Of a DNA stretch of 64,000 nucleotides, positions 45,395 to 56,086 are shown piece after piece. The first letter of the stretch is position 1, and each line of letters begins with the position of its first letter. Made by a program: the position numbers and the translations under genes. Location: NCBI GenBank assembly GCA_018806985.1, contig JADANN010000390.1:1550001-1614000 (forward strand). The letters are read 5' to 3'. This DNA is from Angiostrongylus vasorum. Its lineage: Eukaryota > Nematoda > Chromadorea > Rhabditida > Metastrongylidae. The notes beneath the pieces were generated by a model that did no database searches, was not told the origin of the DNA, and saw only the letters and a program-made list of their open reading frames with translations.

Positions 45395-48300
45395 TCTCCA
45401 TCATATGAGGGATCCTGAGAGCCGGTTAGTCGCGAGGCTGCGTGGCGCGTACCCAGGTGGCGGATAGGGGGTTAATCGCGGACCAAAAGCGACCGTTGCT
45501 TCCCTGGGACGCAGATGGATGCAGGGGGATGGATCCCTGCTCCTGCTGCTCCGATTTTGTACATACTTTCTGTATTTACGAGGCGTACTCATGCACGCGT
45601 GTGTGGGTGCGTTCTCGCTTATGCGGATTGTATTCTACGAGTCAATTCGGCTAAAAGCCTGTAATCAAGTGACAGCGTTGGCTGTTAGGAGTAGCCTTCA
45701 ACAAATAAGCTCCATGTCCACTCTAGGAGGGCCTGTTAAGCTACTCGTGAGTATACCCAGCCCCCTACGTTTAGAGCCCAGCAAGCTATACGTGGGTATC
45801 GAAATGCTAAACATAGTAAAGAAAACGGGCCTCATTCCCCTGACTCCGAAGGAGCCTCTAATTCGGCAACCTACAAGGCACGTACATTTGCATCCGAGTC
45901 CTCGATAGAAGACTTGCTCAAACAAGCGAGAAGGATAAGGCACGACGTCATCGGTCTGCCCGACACGAGACGACGCCACCGATTCAACACCGTCTATGAC
46001 ACCGGAGAAGAACTGTTACTCGGAACATGCGACAGTAGAGGAGTCGGCGGCGCGGCATTCTCGTCAGCACGAGTTTGTTCCTGCACATCGATTCATTCGA
46101 ACAACTAACAATCCGAATCGGATGTTTACGATTAAAAAGGTGTGGATCAATACCGGCCTTTACTCGTCGTCTACACGCTGACATCACACTATGACGAAGA
46201 AAAAGTCGAAGCGTTCTATAAGAACTTGGAGAAGTTCTACACAGAAGACCACAGATTCTTCAAGGTTGTCACTTGAAATTTTAACGCTAAGACTGGAAGA
46301 AGACGAACGTCTGAAGAACGTCACATTGGGACCCACGGAAAAGAATGGAACGAAAAGGGTGACCCGCTCTCTGAGTTTACCATGACGACCAGGACCATTC
46401 CTGGTAACTCGCAATTCCAAAAGCCCCAACCTCAACGATGGACATGGGAGTCTCCCAATGGAGAGTACCATAACGGAATACACCACATCATAATAAATAG
46501 AAGTTTTTGCCCACCTGACGTCGTTTTTGTGCCAAAAATACTACACGGGATCAGACAATCGCCTCCTTCGTGCAAGATTCTATTTTTCGCGGAAATGAGA
46601 AAAAGCCGCCAATTTCAAAAACCGTAGTCCCACATCCACCATAAACTGGGACTTAGTCAATTCATTAGTCGGCTGTTGGGAAGATGACGTTCTCGATAAT
46701 ATCGACGAGGAATACGATCAGCTCATTCAACATTTCACGTTAGCGCTATGATTGCTGAGAGTACAAAAGTCACTAAGAGACGTCTGTCTTAGAAACACTC
46801 GAGCTGATACGCCAGCTTGAATTGCACAAGCACTAGGCAACCGCGAACTAGCGTCCGAACTTGCAAAACAGTGCAAACAGGCGATAAAAAGAAGATCTTA
46901 AAGAGAGAAGAGCAGCAGTAATGGTCGAAGCTGCAGAGGCTCGGAAAAGCATTCGCAAAGCCAACCGAAGCTTCGCCAATTACAAGACCAAGATAATTGC
47001 ATTCCGACGCCCAGACGGAACAGTTGCAGCGTCCAGAAAGGCAATGGAGAAAATCATTCACGAATACTACTCAGATCTCTTCGATAGCCACGTCCACATT
47101 CCGTCATATGAAATAAAGGAGGATAGATATGTTGTACCACCGATTCTCCCTTCCGAAATCCGACATGCCATTTCGTCGGTGAAAAATCGAACAGCACCAG
47201 GTCCGGACAGGATAAGATCAGAATACCTGAATAAGCTTCCGCCAGTCCTCGTAAATACACTGTCTCGGCTCTTTATATGTTACCTGTCTGAATGCAAGGT
47301 CCCTACTCAGTGAAAGACGAGCAAGATCGTGTTATTGTTCAAGAAGGGTGACCTACACGATATTGGCAACTATCGACCAATCTGCTTGCTGTCTGTCGTC
47401 TACAAACTTTTCACTCGAGTCATCCTAAACAGGGTTGACAGATTGGACGAAGGACACCCATGTGAGCAAGCAGGGTTAGAAAAGGATTTAGTACGATGGA
47501 CCACATGCACACAATAACAAGGTTCCTTGAAGTTTCCCAAGAGTGCAAAAAGACCGCTCTGTCTCACTTTCATGGATTTACAGAAGTCCTTTGGCTCAAA
47601 TGAGATAGAAGCAGTCATGAAGCCCTTAATAGTCAAGGAGTCCCTACTCGGTACATAGAGATTCCTCGTTAGCTGTACAAAAATTTCAAATCCAAGATAT
47701 CACCATTCAACAACAATATTAACACTGACGTAAAAAGAGGAGTTAGGCAAGGCGATACCATCTCGCCACAATTATTTACCGCCACCCTCCAGAACGTCAT
47801 GCGAATGTTGAAATGGGATAATATGGGAGTGAAAATCGATGGTTAGCAATTACACCATTTTCGCTTTACTGATGATCCTTATAACACGAAACATTAGCCA
47901 AGCGGAACGAATGCTTGCCGACTTTGAGAGAGCCTGTGGAAAGATTGGTCTTCGACTAAATCTCACAAAAACGATGTTCATGAGGAACCGATTGGTTTTA
48001 TATGCCCCATTCACCTTCAACGGAACCAATATCTCCGAATGCTCCAGTTATGTGTATCTAGGTCAAGAAATCAATATGATGAATGACTTAGCTCCAAAGC
48101 TGAGCAGAAGGAAACGAGCGGCTTGGGGAGCTTTCAAGAGCATCGAGGATGTAGTGAACAGGGAAAAAAGAACACCCAACTCCGTGCCCACCTTTTCGAC
48201 TCAACGGTAGTTCTTGTCCCTAACGTATGCGTCAGAAACTTGGTCGCAGCCTAAGGAGGATGAAAGATCACTCAGCGTTATTGAAGGCGCAGTCGAAAGG

Positions 48301-48702
48301 ACGATGCTGTTAGTTTCCCGTTTCACACAAGTAAAGGAAGGGATCCGAACCACCGACCTGCGTCAGCGATCAAAAAGCAAAGATGCCGTTCTGTACGCCA
48401 AACAGTCGAAGATAAGGTGGGCCAAACACGTAATGCGTATGAATGACAACCGATGAACAAGAGCCGTTAGTGACTTGCTTGCTCGGCATGTTAGAAGCAC
48501 TGCTGGAAGACCACCGACTCGATGGTCAGAGTACTTCACGAAAAGCCTAGAAGAAAGATATGATGTTCAACGAGTCCCTAAAACAAGCAGAACCCACTGG
48601 GCTAATCTTGCACGCGACAGGGGAAAAAATGGAAGATTCACTGGCGCACGCTCAAGTCAATCGACGATCAACAGGACCACAGGTGATACATGTGATACAG
48701 TG
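45395..48702 (+). mobile_element. RTE non-LTR retrotransposon copy E, near full length
   Basis: This is the mirror image of copy D, reading left to right. The 5' leader (45395-45850) contains CGGTTAGTCGCGAGGCTGCG. The endonuclease region (about 45860-46640) is heavily frameshifted, and the catalytic IDH reads IHH in NGIHHIIINRSF. The RT begins near 46921 with MEKIIHEYYSDLFDSHVHIP-type residues and has TAPGPDRIRSEYL, DIGNYRPICLLSVVYKLFTR and GVRQGDTISPQ. FADD is mutated to FTDD at 47865-47876, followed by a frameshift. A TAG stop at 47844-47846 is at the same codon as in copy D. The C-terminus (47880-48690) includes LGLRLNLTKTMFMRNRL-type residues and TAGRPPTRWSEYFTKSLEER. Inactive. Confidence 0.85.
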
Positions 48703-49394
48703 AAGAGCTTAGGTTTGGGCAGTTCCAACAACACAACGTTGGATACCTTTACATACTGTCACGGACTAATTTTAACGTCGTAGTATAACGTTTTATGATA
48801 AATATAAAACGACGTATAAGCATACTTGGAATGCACTAGTTTTACTTATACTTAAGTCTGTGTTTGTTAGAAATTGGGCGATAGCATTTTGGTTCACATT
48901 GCATCTCTTAAAGATTCCATCTGCTGCACCTATTTCAGTTCTGTTACAACTACAGGGTTGCCGTAACTAATCGTAACGGCCATCACTCATTGGTCATCTT
49001 CACATGTGCTCCATTATAGGTGAATGAACAACCCGGTGTTGAGAAATCGGGAACTGGCCGGCCTAGCACCACTTGCGCTATGGGATTTCGCTGCAGACAA
49101 GCAAGCTACGCAGCAAGAGCAGCTATTTCACGTAATTAACAAGGTTTGCTGTTCTGCATCATTGACTACTATGCATTTCCTTATTCCATCATGATCCTGT
49201 TTTATTTCTTGGTTGCTCTGTGCACGAAAACGACAGCTGGTTAAGATGAAAATGATAGTACGAGGACGCTGGCGATTCTTGATATTGGGTTTACTTCTTG
49301 CTGGGTTTCTCGATTGAAACGCAGGGCTCTTTCCCATCTTGGGAAGCACTCTTGGGGGGATAAAATTAGGTACTGTGATACATTTTGTTTTATT
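48703..49394. other. Unannotated sequence
   Basis: No recognised feature between two RTE copies. Confidence 0.4.
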
Positions 49395-50331
49395 TTTTTT
49401 CCTACCGCGGATCTCCCTCCTATGACGGATTTCGAGCCGATTAGTCGCGAGGCTACGTGACGCATCCCCAGGTGGCGGATAAGGGTTAATTGCGGGCCAA
49501 AAGCAACCTTTGGTTCCCTGAGACGCAGATGGATCCAGGAAATGGACTCCCTGCTCCTGCTGCTCCGATTTTGTACATACTTTCTGTATTTACGATGCGT
49601 ACCCATGCACGAGTGTGTGGGTGCGTTCTAGTTTATGCGGATTGCATTCTACAAGTCAATTCGGTCAAAAGCCTACAATCAAGTGATAGGGAAGTAGGTG
49701 GGAGGCGGTTAGAGTCGCCTCCAACAAATAAGCTCCATTTTCACTCTGGAAGAGACTAGCAAGCTACTCATCGGTGTACCCAGCCCCCCATTTTTAGAGC
49801 CCAAGAAGCTGTATGTGAGTATCAAAAAGCTAAAAACAGTAAAAGAAACGAGCGTCATTTCCTGATCCCGAAAGAGCCCTCATTCGGCAGCTTTGGATAG
49901 GACGAGTACGGTGGGGCCGCTAAAATTTCAGGGACAATGGAAGCTGACTGGATCGCAATGAACTAAGCTGACGATCTGCACCTACAATGCGCGGACAATT
50001 GCATCCGAGTCCTCGATAGGAGACTTCATCATTCCACCGAAAAGGATAAGGTACGACGTGATGGGGTTGGCCGAGATGAGACGACGCCACCTATTCAAGG
50101 CAGTATATGACACCAGAGAGGAATTGTTCCTTGGCAGATGCGACAGTAGAGGGATCGGCGGCGCGGCATTCCCGTCAGCACGAGTTTGTTCCTGCACATC
50201 GATTCATTCGAACAACTAACAATCCGAATCGGACGTTTACGATTGAAGAGATGTGGATCAATGCTAGCTTTGATAGCCTACGTCGTTTACGTGCCGACAT
50301 CAAATTATGACGAAGAAGAAGTCGATGCGTT
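49395..50331 (+). mobile_element. RTE copy F, 5' leader and partial endonuclease, 3'-truncated
   Basis: The leader (GGCTACGTGACGCATCCCCA, then GGTTAATTGCGGGCCAAAAG) and the start of the endonuclease up to EEEVDALVR are present. The element stops abruptly near 50331 where the duplicated block begins. Losing the 3' end is opposite to normal RTE insertion, which truncates the 5' end, so a later rearrangement cut this copy. Confidence 0.75.
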
Positions 50332-51068
50332 AGTGCGCTTGAGTATTTCTCGATTACCGAATTCTCAATATATACACTTTTGTCATTGTTCATTTAATCA
50401 TTTCGTGGGCACACCAACGGTCCAGCCTCCAAGTAGAAAATCATTTCTGCAAGAAGCGGAAACGTTAGAAACGAGACTAACAATCAGAGTTCTTGAACGC
50501 GTGCTGACAGATGCAGACGGGGACGCATAAGACCGTCGCGTCGTAACGCGTCGGAACCAAGCTGATGGTGTCACGTGGCTGAAGATACAACAAAGTGCTG
50601 GGATCGATCGATTCATTCTCCTCAGTTGACGACTCAGCGGGTGCCCATTGTTTCGACAACGACGGTGGTCAGTTCAGTTCTTCTACAGTTTCTCACAGTT
50701 TTCCGTTTGCCATTCACTACTCACTATTGGTCGAATCTTTTCAATCTGGAAGAAATTCTAAAGGCAACAAATCATTACAAATAGAGCGAAATTATCATCC
50801 ATTAGTGTTGTACAAAATAAGCCAATAAGACCGCTGCATTCCAATTATAAGTAGCAGACCGGTACGAGCAACCCAATGCAGGCTATTGTTTGTAACAATA
50901 ATTTTCAACTTAGTAGGAAGCCAACATTCGAGCAAAGTGAAAGTGTAGAATATCAAAGAAGCACACTGATTCCTGTAGAAACGGACACAAATTCGTGACG
51001 GCTTTTCATGAAGTATGGTTTAGTGTTATGCTCGCCAATGCGAAACCATAGTACATGGACCACCCTAA
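50332..51068 (+). repeat. Local duplication unit, copy A1
   Basis: The unit runs from AGTGCGCTTGAGTATTTCTC to ACCATAGTACATGGACCACC. It matches 56087-56838 over its whole length. Landmarks are CAACGACGGTGGTCAGTTCA, CCAATTATAAGTAGCAGACC and AAGAAGCACACTGATTCCTG. A minus-strand frame starting MSKQ and containing PSTLLYLQPR is open in both A1 and copy B, but diverges afterwards. Confidence 0.8.
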
Positions 51069-51500
51069 CTCAGTTGACGACTCAGCGGGTGACCATTGCT
51101 TCTACAACGATGGTGGTCAGTTCTGTTCTTCTACAGTTTTTCATAGTTTACCGTTTGCCATTCACTGCTCCGTATTGGTCGAATCCCTTGGCACATATTA
51201 AAATAAACACTTTTTTCGTGTAAAAAGAAATTCTAAAGGGAGCAGATCTTTACAAATGGAGCGAAATTATCATCGGTTAGTGTTGTACAACATAAGCCAA
51301 TAAGACCGCTGCATTCCAATTATAAGTAGCAGACCGGTACGAGCAACCCAATGCAGGCTATTGTTTGTAACAAAAATTTTCAACTTAGTAGGAAGCCGAC
51401 ATTCGAACAAAGTGAAAGTGTAGAATATCAAAGAAGCACACTGATTTCTGTAGAAACGGACACAAATTCATGACGGCTTTTTCAGGAACGATGGTTTACA
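51069..51500 (+). repeat. Local duplication unit, tandem copy A2
   Basis: A direct repeat of 50621-51020 with a 448-bp offset, starting CTCAGTTGACGACTCAGCGG and ending CATGACGGCTTTTTCAGGAA. It carries the CCTTGGCACATATTAAAATAAAC insertion seen in copy B but not in A1, so A2 resembles B more than A1 does. Confidence 0.85.
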
Positions 51501-51697
51501 CATACAGGAGCGTCCAATTGCTTTCATTACTGGAGCAAACCAAGGTCATATCGACCTCACTATTCATAAATATGCAGCAGGCCTGTCCTTACAAAACTCG
51601 ATGACTTGAATCAGAGGGTCTTGATCTTTTAAAACTCGCTTCAACGCTGGAACTATCTGCAGTTGAGTGCGATCCAGAATTAGTGATTCATAAACGC
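51501..51697 (+). repeat. Short block shared with 57165-57365
   Basis: From ACACATACAGGAGCGTCC to GTGATTCATAAACGC the sequence matches the block following copy B. It continues into a Rep3 copy in both places. The joined minus-strand ORFs (51564-51782 and 57232-57450) are open in the same frame across block and Rep3. Confidence 0.75.
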
Positions 51698-51985
51698 TTG
51701 GATACTTGGATGGCTCGTCCTCAGTGATTGTGCCGGCCCCAGCATAATTCCTCTTTTCTCGGAGTTTTGCTGGCTTGGCCATTGTGTTTCAGTGGAGTCC
51801 CGAGGACAGCCTGCCCAAAGTCTGTCCTACGTTGTCACCACCACGGGCAGTCGCCGCCCTTGTGAATCAGATGGAGATTTGCCACCATGCGACTAGTTTG
51901 ATACCAGAACGGTGACGCATCCCGGTATTCGTTTACTTTTAGCTGGGCTTCCTGATGGAAACGCCGGACTTCTCAGCTCAAGAAT
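51698..51985 (-). repeat. Rep3 copy, truncated
   Basis: Reverse Rep3 from CTTGGATACTTGGATGGCTC to CCGGACTTCTCAGCTCAAG; the last ~90 bp (the element's own 5' end) are missing. Confidence 0.85.
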
Positions 51986-52049
51986 TTAGTTGATCTCAAT
52001 AGTATTCTCAGTTATTTAAGCACGATAATAGGCAATTTTCCGTTCACTT

Positions 52050-52560
52050 CAATCAATCAGTAGTGGCCACCCACGCCAGTAAGAAAATCAAATTTCATTT
52101 ATTGGTAGCATACCAGGATAAACACTAAAATGTGTGCTACTTGGTTGTTAGAAGAAGTTTTAATTTGCTAGGTAATGGTGAGTTCGAACAAATAAGAAGT
52201 AAGGAATATTAAAGAGTCTTGTTGGTTTCTTAAACAAAGACGCAAATTCTTAACGGCTTTTCAGGAACGTCAGTTGATGATTAGATTCACTATGGTGAAC
52301 CGAGAATACTTGGAAGGGCTGTTGAGCTACGCGGTACGAATGGTTGTCTGTCGTTTCTTCAATAACAGCTCGTACATTTCTAAACGTTACATCTGTGTTC
52401 AGCTTGACGAGAGTGTGAATTTCGGCGTCACCCATCACGTCGTTCTGTGTCCGAGCAGCGGCCATATGAGTTTCTAAAAATTGTTACAGTTTATAATGAT
52501 CGCCATGTGAGGTGAAGTGAAATATCCGATGAAGTCTACGTATTACCAGAGCAATCAAGA
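52050..52560 (+). repeat. Local duplication unit, diverged copy C
   Basis: The left part (52060-52280) is an old copy of the AAGAAGCACACTGATT...GACGGCTTTTCAGGAACG block. The right part (52290-52520) aligns with 56845-57060, including GTTTCTTCAATAACAGCTCG versus GTTTCTTAATAACACCTCAT. A 71-codon minus-strand ORF (52250-52465) corresponds in frame to part of the signal-peptide ORF in copy B, but copy C has a stop codon just upstream. Confidence 0.6.
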
Positions 52561-52574
52561 AGGTAGTGAAGTAT

Positions 52575-53060
52575 TTATATGTAAACTTCACTAATCAAAA
52601 TAAAAATTACTTGAATGTATGAAGTTTTGCCCATGAGAAACGTTTGTTTATTCCGTTTGCATAAAATTCTGGGTTTCTGGTAGCGTTGAATTCATTGAAG
52701 GTGTTTTTTGCGTCGTCGTGGTTGGTGAAGCATTTCTCGCCCAGAAAGTTGTCAAAGTGCTTGAAGAAGTGATAGTCGGCAGGCGAGGGGTCTGGTGAAT
52801 ATGGTGGATGAGGAAAAGTTACGTAGCCCAAACCATTCAACTTCTGAGCGCTGGTTCCCCAACGTGAAGTCCGGCGTTATCGTGAAGGATTGGTCCTTTT
52901 CTGTTGACTAAGGCCACTTGTTGTTGGTGTTGCTTACGGTGCATTTCGTCGTCGTCGATTTGGTGACAATATTTCTCTGCTGTAACCGTTTCCCTGGATT
53001 CAAAAAAGCTGTGATAAATCAGCCCGCCTGCAGACCACCGATATGACAGTAACATGGATG
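52575..53060 (-). pseudogene. mariner transposase M2, catalytic C-terminal half
   Basis: The minus strand encodes SYRWSAGGLIYHSFFESRET at 53055, then NRKGPILHDNAGLHVGEPA with the second catalytic Asp kept (HDNA), and, after a frameshift near 52838, PHPPYSPDPSPADYHFFKHF with the third Asp. The end is FYANGINKRFSWAKLHTF at 52607. The first catalytic Asp block (CDEKWI-type) is missing. The DNA-binding half of the same transposon lies at 53456-53810, on the other side of an inserted Rep3. It resembles hookworm mariners of the bandit type. Confidence 0.8.
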
Positions 53061-53157
53061 ATATGGTGAGTTTTCTTCCCGGTGATCATCATTTTTAGTG
53101 TTAGTACTATCCTTCTTAGATTATTATCATTTTTTGATTGCTATTATTCATTATACC

Positions 53158-53458
53158 CTCTGCCAGCGTCTCCCTAAGCTGAGAAGGAGTCCAGCGTTTC
53201 CACTAGGAAGCCCAGCTGGGAGTAAAACACTGCCAGGATCCACCACCGTCCTGGTATCAAAGCGCATGGTGGCAAATCTCCCTCTGATCCACAAGGGCTG
53301 CGACTGCCCGTGGTGGTGAAGACCTGAGGCAGACTTTCGCCAGGCTGACCTCGGGATTCTAGGAAACCACAATGGCTTAACAGCAAATCTCCGAAAAGTG
53401 GAGATTGTGATGGAGATCGCACAACCAGTGAGTAAGGGCCATTCAAGTGTCAAGTAAG
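53158..53458 (+). repeat. Rep3 copy inserted in mariner M2
   Basis: 5'-truncated Rep3 from AGCGTCTCCCTAAGCTGAGA to GGGCCATTCAAGTGTCAAGTAAG. It separates the two halves of M2, so it inserted after M2 or was part of the deletion event that removed the first catalytic block. The ~100 bp at 53060-53157 between Rep3 and the C-terminal half are not mariner sequence. Confidence 0.85.
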
Positions 53459-53810
53459 TATTGTGCGACACCCACTTGCCGAGTTTTTTTGTCTTTCCTA
53501 TGCGATTCAAGTGAGTGGAAATTGTTCCTGTGCCTAGTCAAGCTGTTCCGCAAGCTCTCGAACAGTTGTTCGCGTGTTTGCTTCCGGTACTGTCTTCAAT
53601 TCGTCCTCGTCAAGTCCACTGGGACGTCCGCGGTATTCCTTGACTTCGAGGTCGAAGTCACCAAATCGGAATATCCTAAAGCATTTTTTGCATTATTGAT
53701 TCACCAACACTACCTTCAACCCAAACTTGATGATATGCCGAGCTCCTGCCGCGGCATTATGTCCACACTTCCACTCGTACAAAAAAGTACACGAACATCA
53801 CGTTGATTTA
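53456..53810 (-). pseudogene. mariner transposase M2, N-terminal DNA-binding half
   Basis: Read on the minus strand from about 53800: YEWKCGHNAAAGARHI, then FGDFDLEVKEYRGRPSGLDE, then TRTTVRELAEQLD, a stop, and RIGKTKKLGKWVSH at 53456-53510 (running into Rep3). This is the mariner helix-turn-helix region with its GRPS-type linker. Two frameshifts and two stops are visible. It shows M2 was once a full element. Confidence 0.75.
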
Positions 53811-54154
53811 TACCAAAGTTAAAGCTTATAAAAACCTGAAAATTGTAAATTCTAAAAAACCTATATTATAAGAAGTGCAGATTTTGGGCTTTAAAAAATA
53901 TGTGTTAAACATACATTAAAACAAATTTCTTTCAAAAAATCACACGAAAGTTAAAACAATAAAACCAGACATCTCATATGTTACAACAAAATGCATGTCC
54001 TTGTCCCATTCGGGTGACATCACTATCCACTGCAGTGCGGCGGTGAACCTCTTTCGCGATATTGTGTCGCTTTCTCGAATCCTATTTTCTATGGATACTG
54101 TATCCTCCGGGATATCAAATTCACAGCAGCAACAATACGAGAACGATGAAGAGC

Positions 54155-54325
54155 GTTCTTTACGAAAGCCCTAGAAAAAAAATATTATACCCAACTAATC
54201 GCTGGAGGGAGCAGAACCAACTGGGCAGAACTTGAACGCTACAGTTTGAAATTAAAGATTTATTCGCTCCACTCCAAGTGACTGGAGTACCAACGGGATA
54301 GCAATAGGTGCAGGTGATTACTATT
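54155..54325 (+). mobile_element. RTE 3'-end fragment
   Basis: TTTACGAAAGCCCTAGAAAA through GGAGCAGAACCAACTGGGCA to GTACCAACGGGATAGC corresponds to the last ~170 bp of RTE copy E (48535-48695). A classic 5'-truncated remnant. Confidence 0.6.
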
Positions 54326-55291
54326 ATTCTAATCACACCGTGCAATCTCCATATCGTGAAAGAGTGGTGATTTAAAGCCTTCGACTGCTCTTTGAAGATT
54401 TTCATCTTAGTCATGAGAATCGTTGAATGCTTGTCGATTCGATCTTTCCTGGAACCTTGGAATAGCCACGACCACGCTACGACGTTCTTGCGCAGATTGG
54501 AGGGAGTAAGCTGTTTCCAGATGGGTTCGGAAGTAATTTACCGAGGATTGATAGAGCTGGCGAGCTCAAGGCGAGTTCGGATCAGTGCTTTGCTCGTGAT
54601 GGAAGGCATCGTTAGCACTTCGATCACTCCCAAAAACACGATGAAAGCTGATGAAAGGTAATTCAAAGAAGAGCACCCAAAACAATGTATTTTACAAGCG
54701 ATATATTTATTTAAGAAACCACCCATCAAACAGACTGCATTAATGTCTGTTTTTGCAATTCGTAACGATGTTATTTGCCCATAATGCTTATATCTTCATC
54801 AGATACCCTTTCCAGTCCTATCACAACGTTTTTGACCTCAAAAAAGAGTCTTAAAAGGTAAAAAGACCTAATTGGGGTGATACGGATATTTTCCGAAGCC
54901 TTAGAAAGAGCACTGAAGTACAAACATATAAACTTTATGGCAAACACTTTTTGAGATTTAACGGAACAAGTGGCGAGGCATTGTCTTATACCCGCGCACC
55001 TACTGTGGGCTCATACGGGCCACGTTCCTCTCCCCGTTGTTAGATTGTAGAAGCTGCTTAACTGCATGCACAAAAGAGTGTGTCGACGACTCATTTTTAT
55101 CGAATGATTCGATGTCCAAAAAATAGCTCTCTTATTTCGAGGATCAACGTGACATATGGAGTATTCGTAGGCGGAATGCATAAATCGCACAATTCTTCTA
55201 CTTAGGATTCAGAGAAACAGCGCTACCTGGAATTCTGCAAGAGTCACGGAGTTCGATCAATATAATTGGAACCATTCCGTTGAAATGTACT
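54326..55291. other. Unannotated sequence
   Basis: No feature recognised; an 89-codon ORF at 54392-54661 is unsupported. Likewise nothing is seen at 53811-54154 and 55690-56086. Confidence 0.4.
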
Positions 55292-55689
55292 TAGCTTGGA
55301 TAATTGGACGGCCCGTCCTCACTTGGTTGTGGGGGCTCCACCACAACCTTCATTTTTTCGAGTTTGCTGGCTTAGCTACTGTGTTTCTCTGGAGTGCCCA
55401 GGACAGCCTATCCAAAATCTGCCCCCCCAGTCATCACCACCACAGGCTGTCGCAGCCCTTGTGGATCAGAGGGAGATCTCCCATAACGGGACTACTTTGA
55501 TACCAGGACGGTGGTAGATCCAGATATTGGCTTACCCTTACCTAGGCTTCCTGAAGGAAATGGCGGACTCCTTCCCGGCTTGGGCGACCCTGCCAGGGAG
55601 ATGAATTCCCCTGCTGTACATCGCAGCCCAACACCCAGGAACACTTCTCAGCCACGAAGAGGCGGTAAACCGTTGGAACATCCGTTAAA
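55292..55689 (-). repeat. Rep3 copy, near complete
   Basis: Reverse orientation from CTTGGATAATTGGACGGCCC to GCCACGAAGAGGCGGTAAAC. Strongly similar to 44238-44615 and 57366-57755. Confidence 0.85.
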
Positions 55690-56086
55690 AATATTTCAAA
55701 CTGGATACATATGAATGTGCATGCCAACAAACCAAAGATTAAAACTGGCCGAACGAACTTCTACTTGTCGTTTTTATACAGGAGACATGGGACCACTCGA
55801 TGACACCAACACGGCAAGCTAAGAATTCCAGTTGCAATTTCTCACACCAGTTTCAGACCTTGCAATACTTCGCTGTAAAAACACAACTTATAAATGACAA
55901 AGAGCAGAAAAAGTATAGGAACAAAGGATACAACAAAACGTTTACAAACTGAAACCACTCAGTGTTACAATCCATAAAAAGGTACTATGGAATTAATCAA
56001 TAAGAGTTTTGGTTGATCTGAAATGGGACTACGTGTAACAAATTACTCCAGCTACTTTTTACAGATAAGTGTGTTCAGATAAGTGC

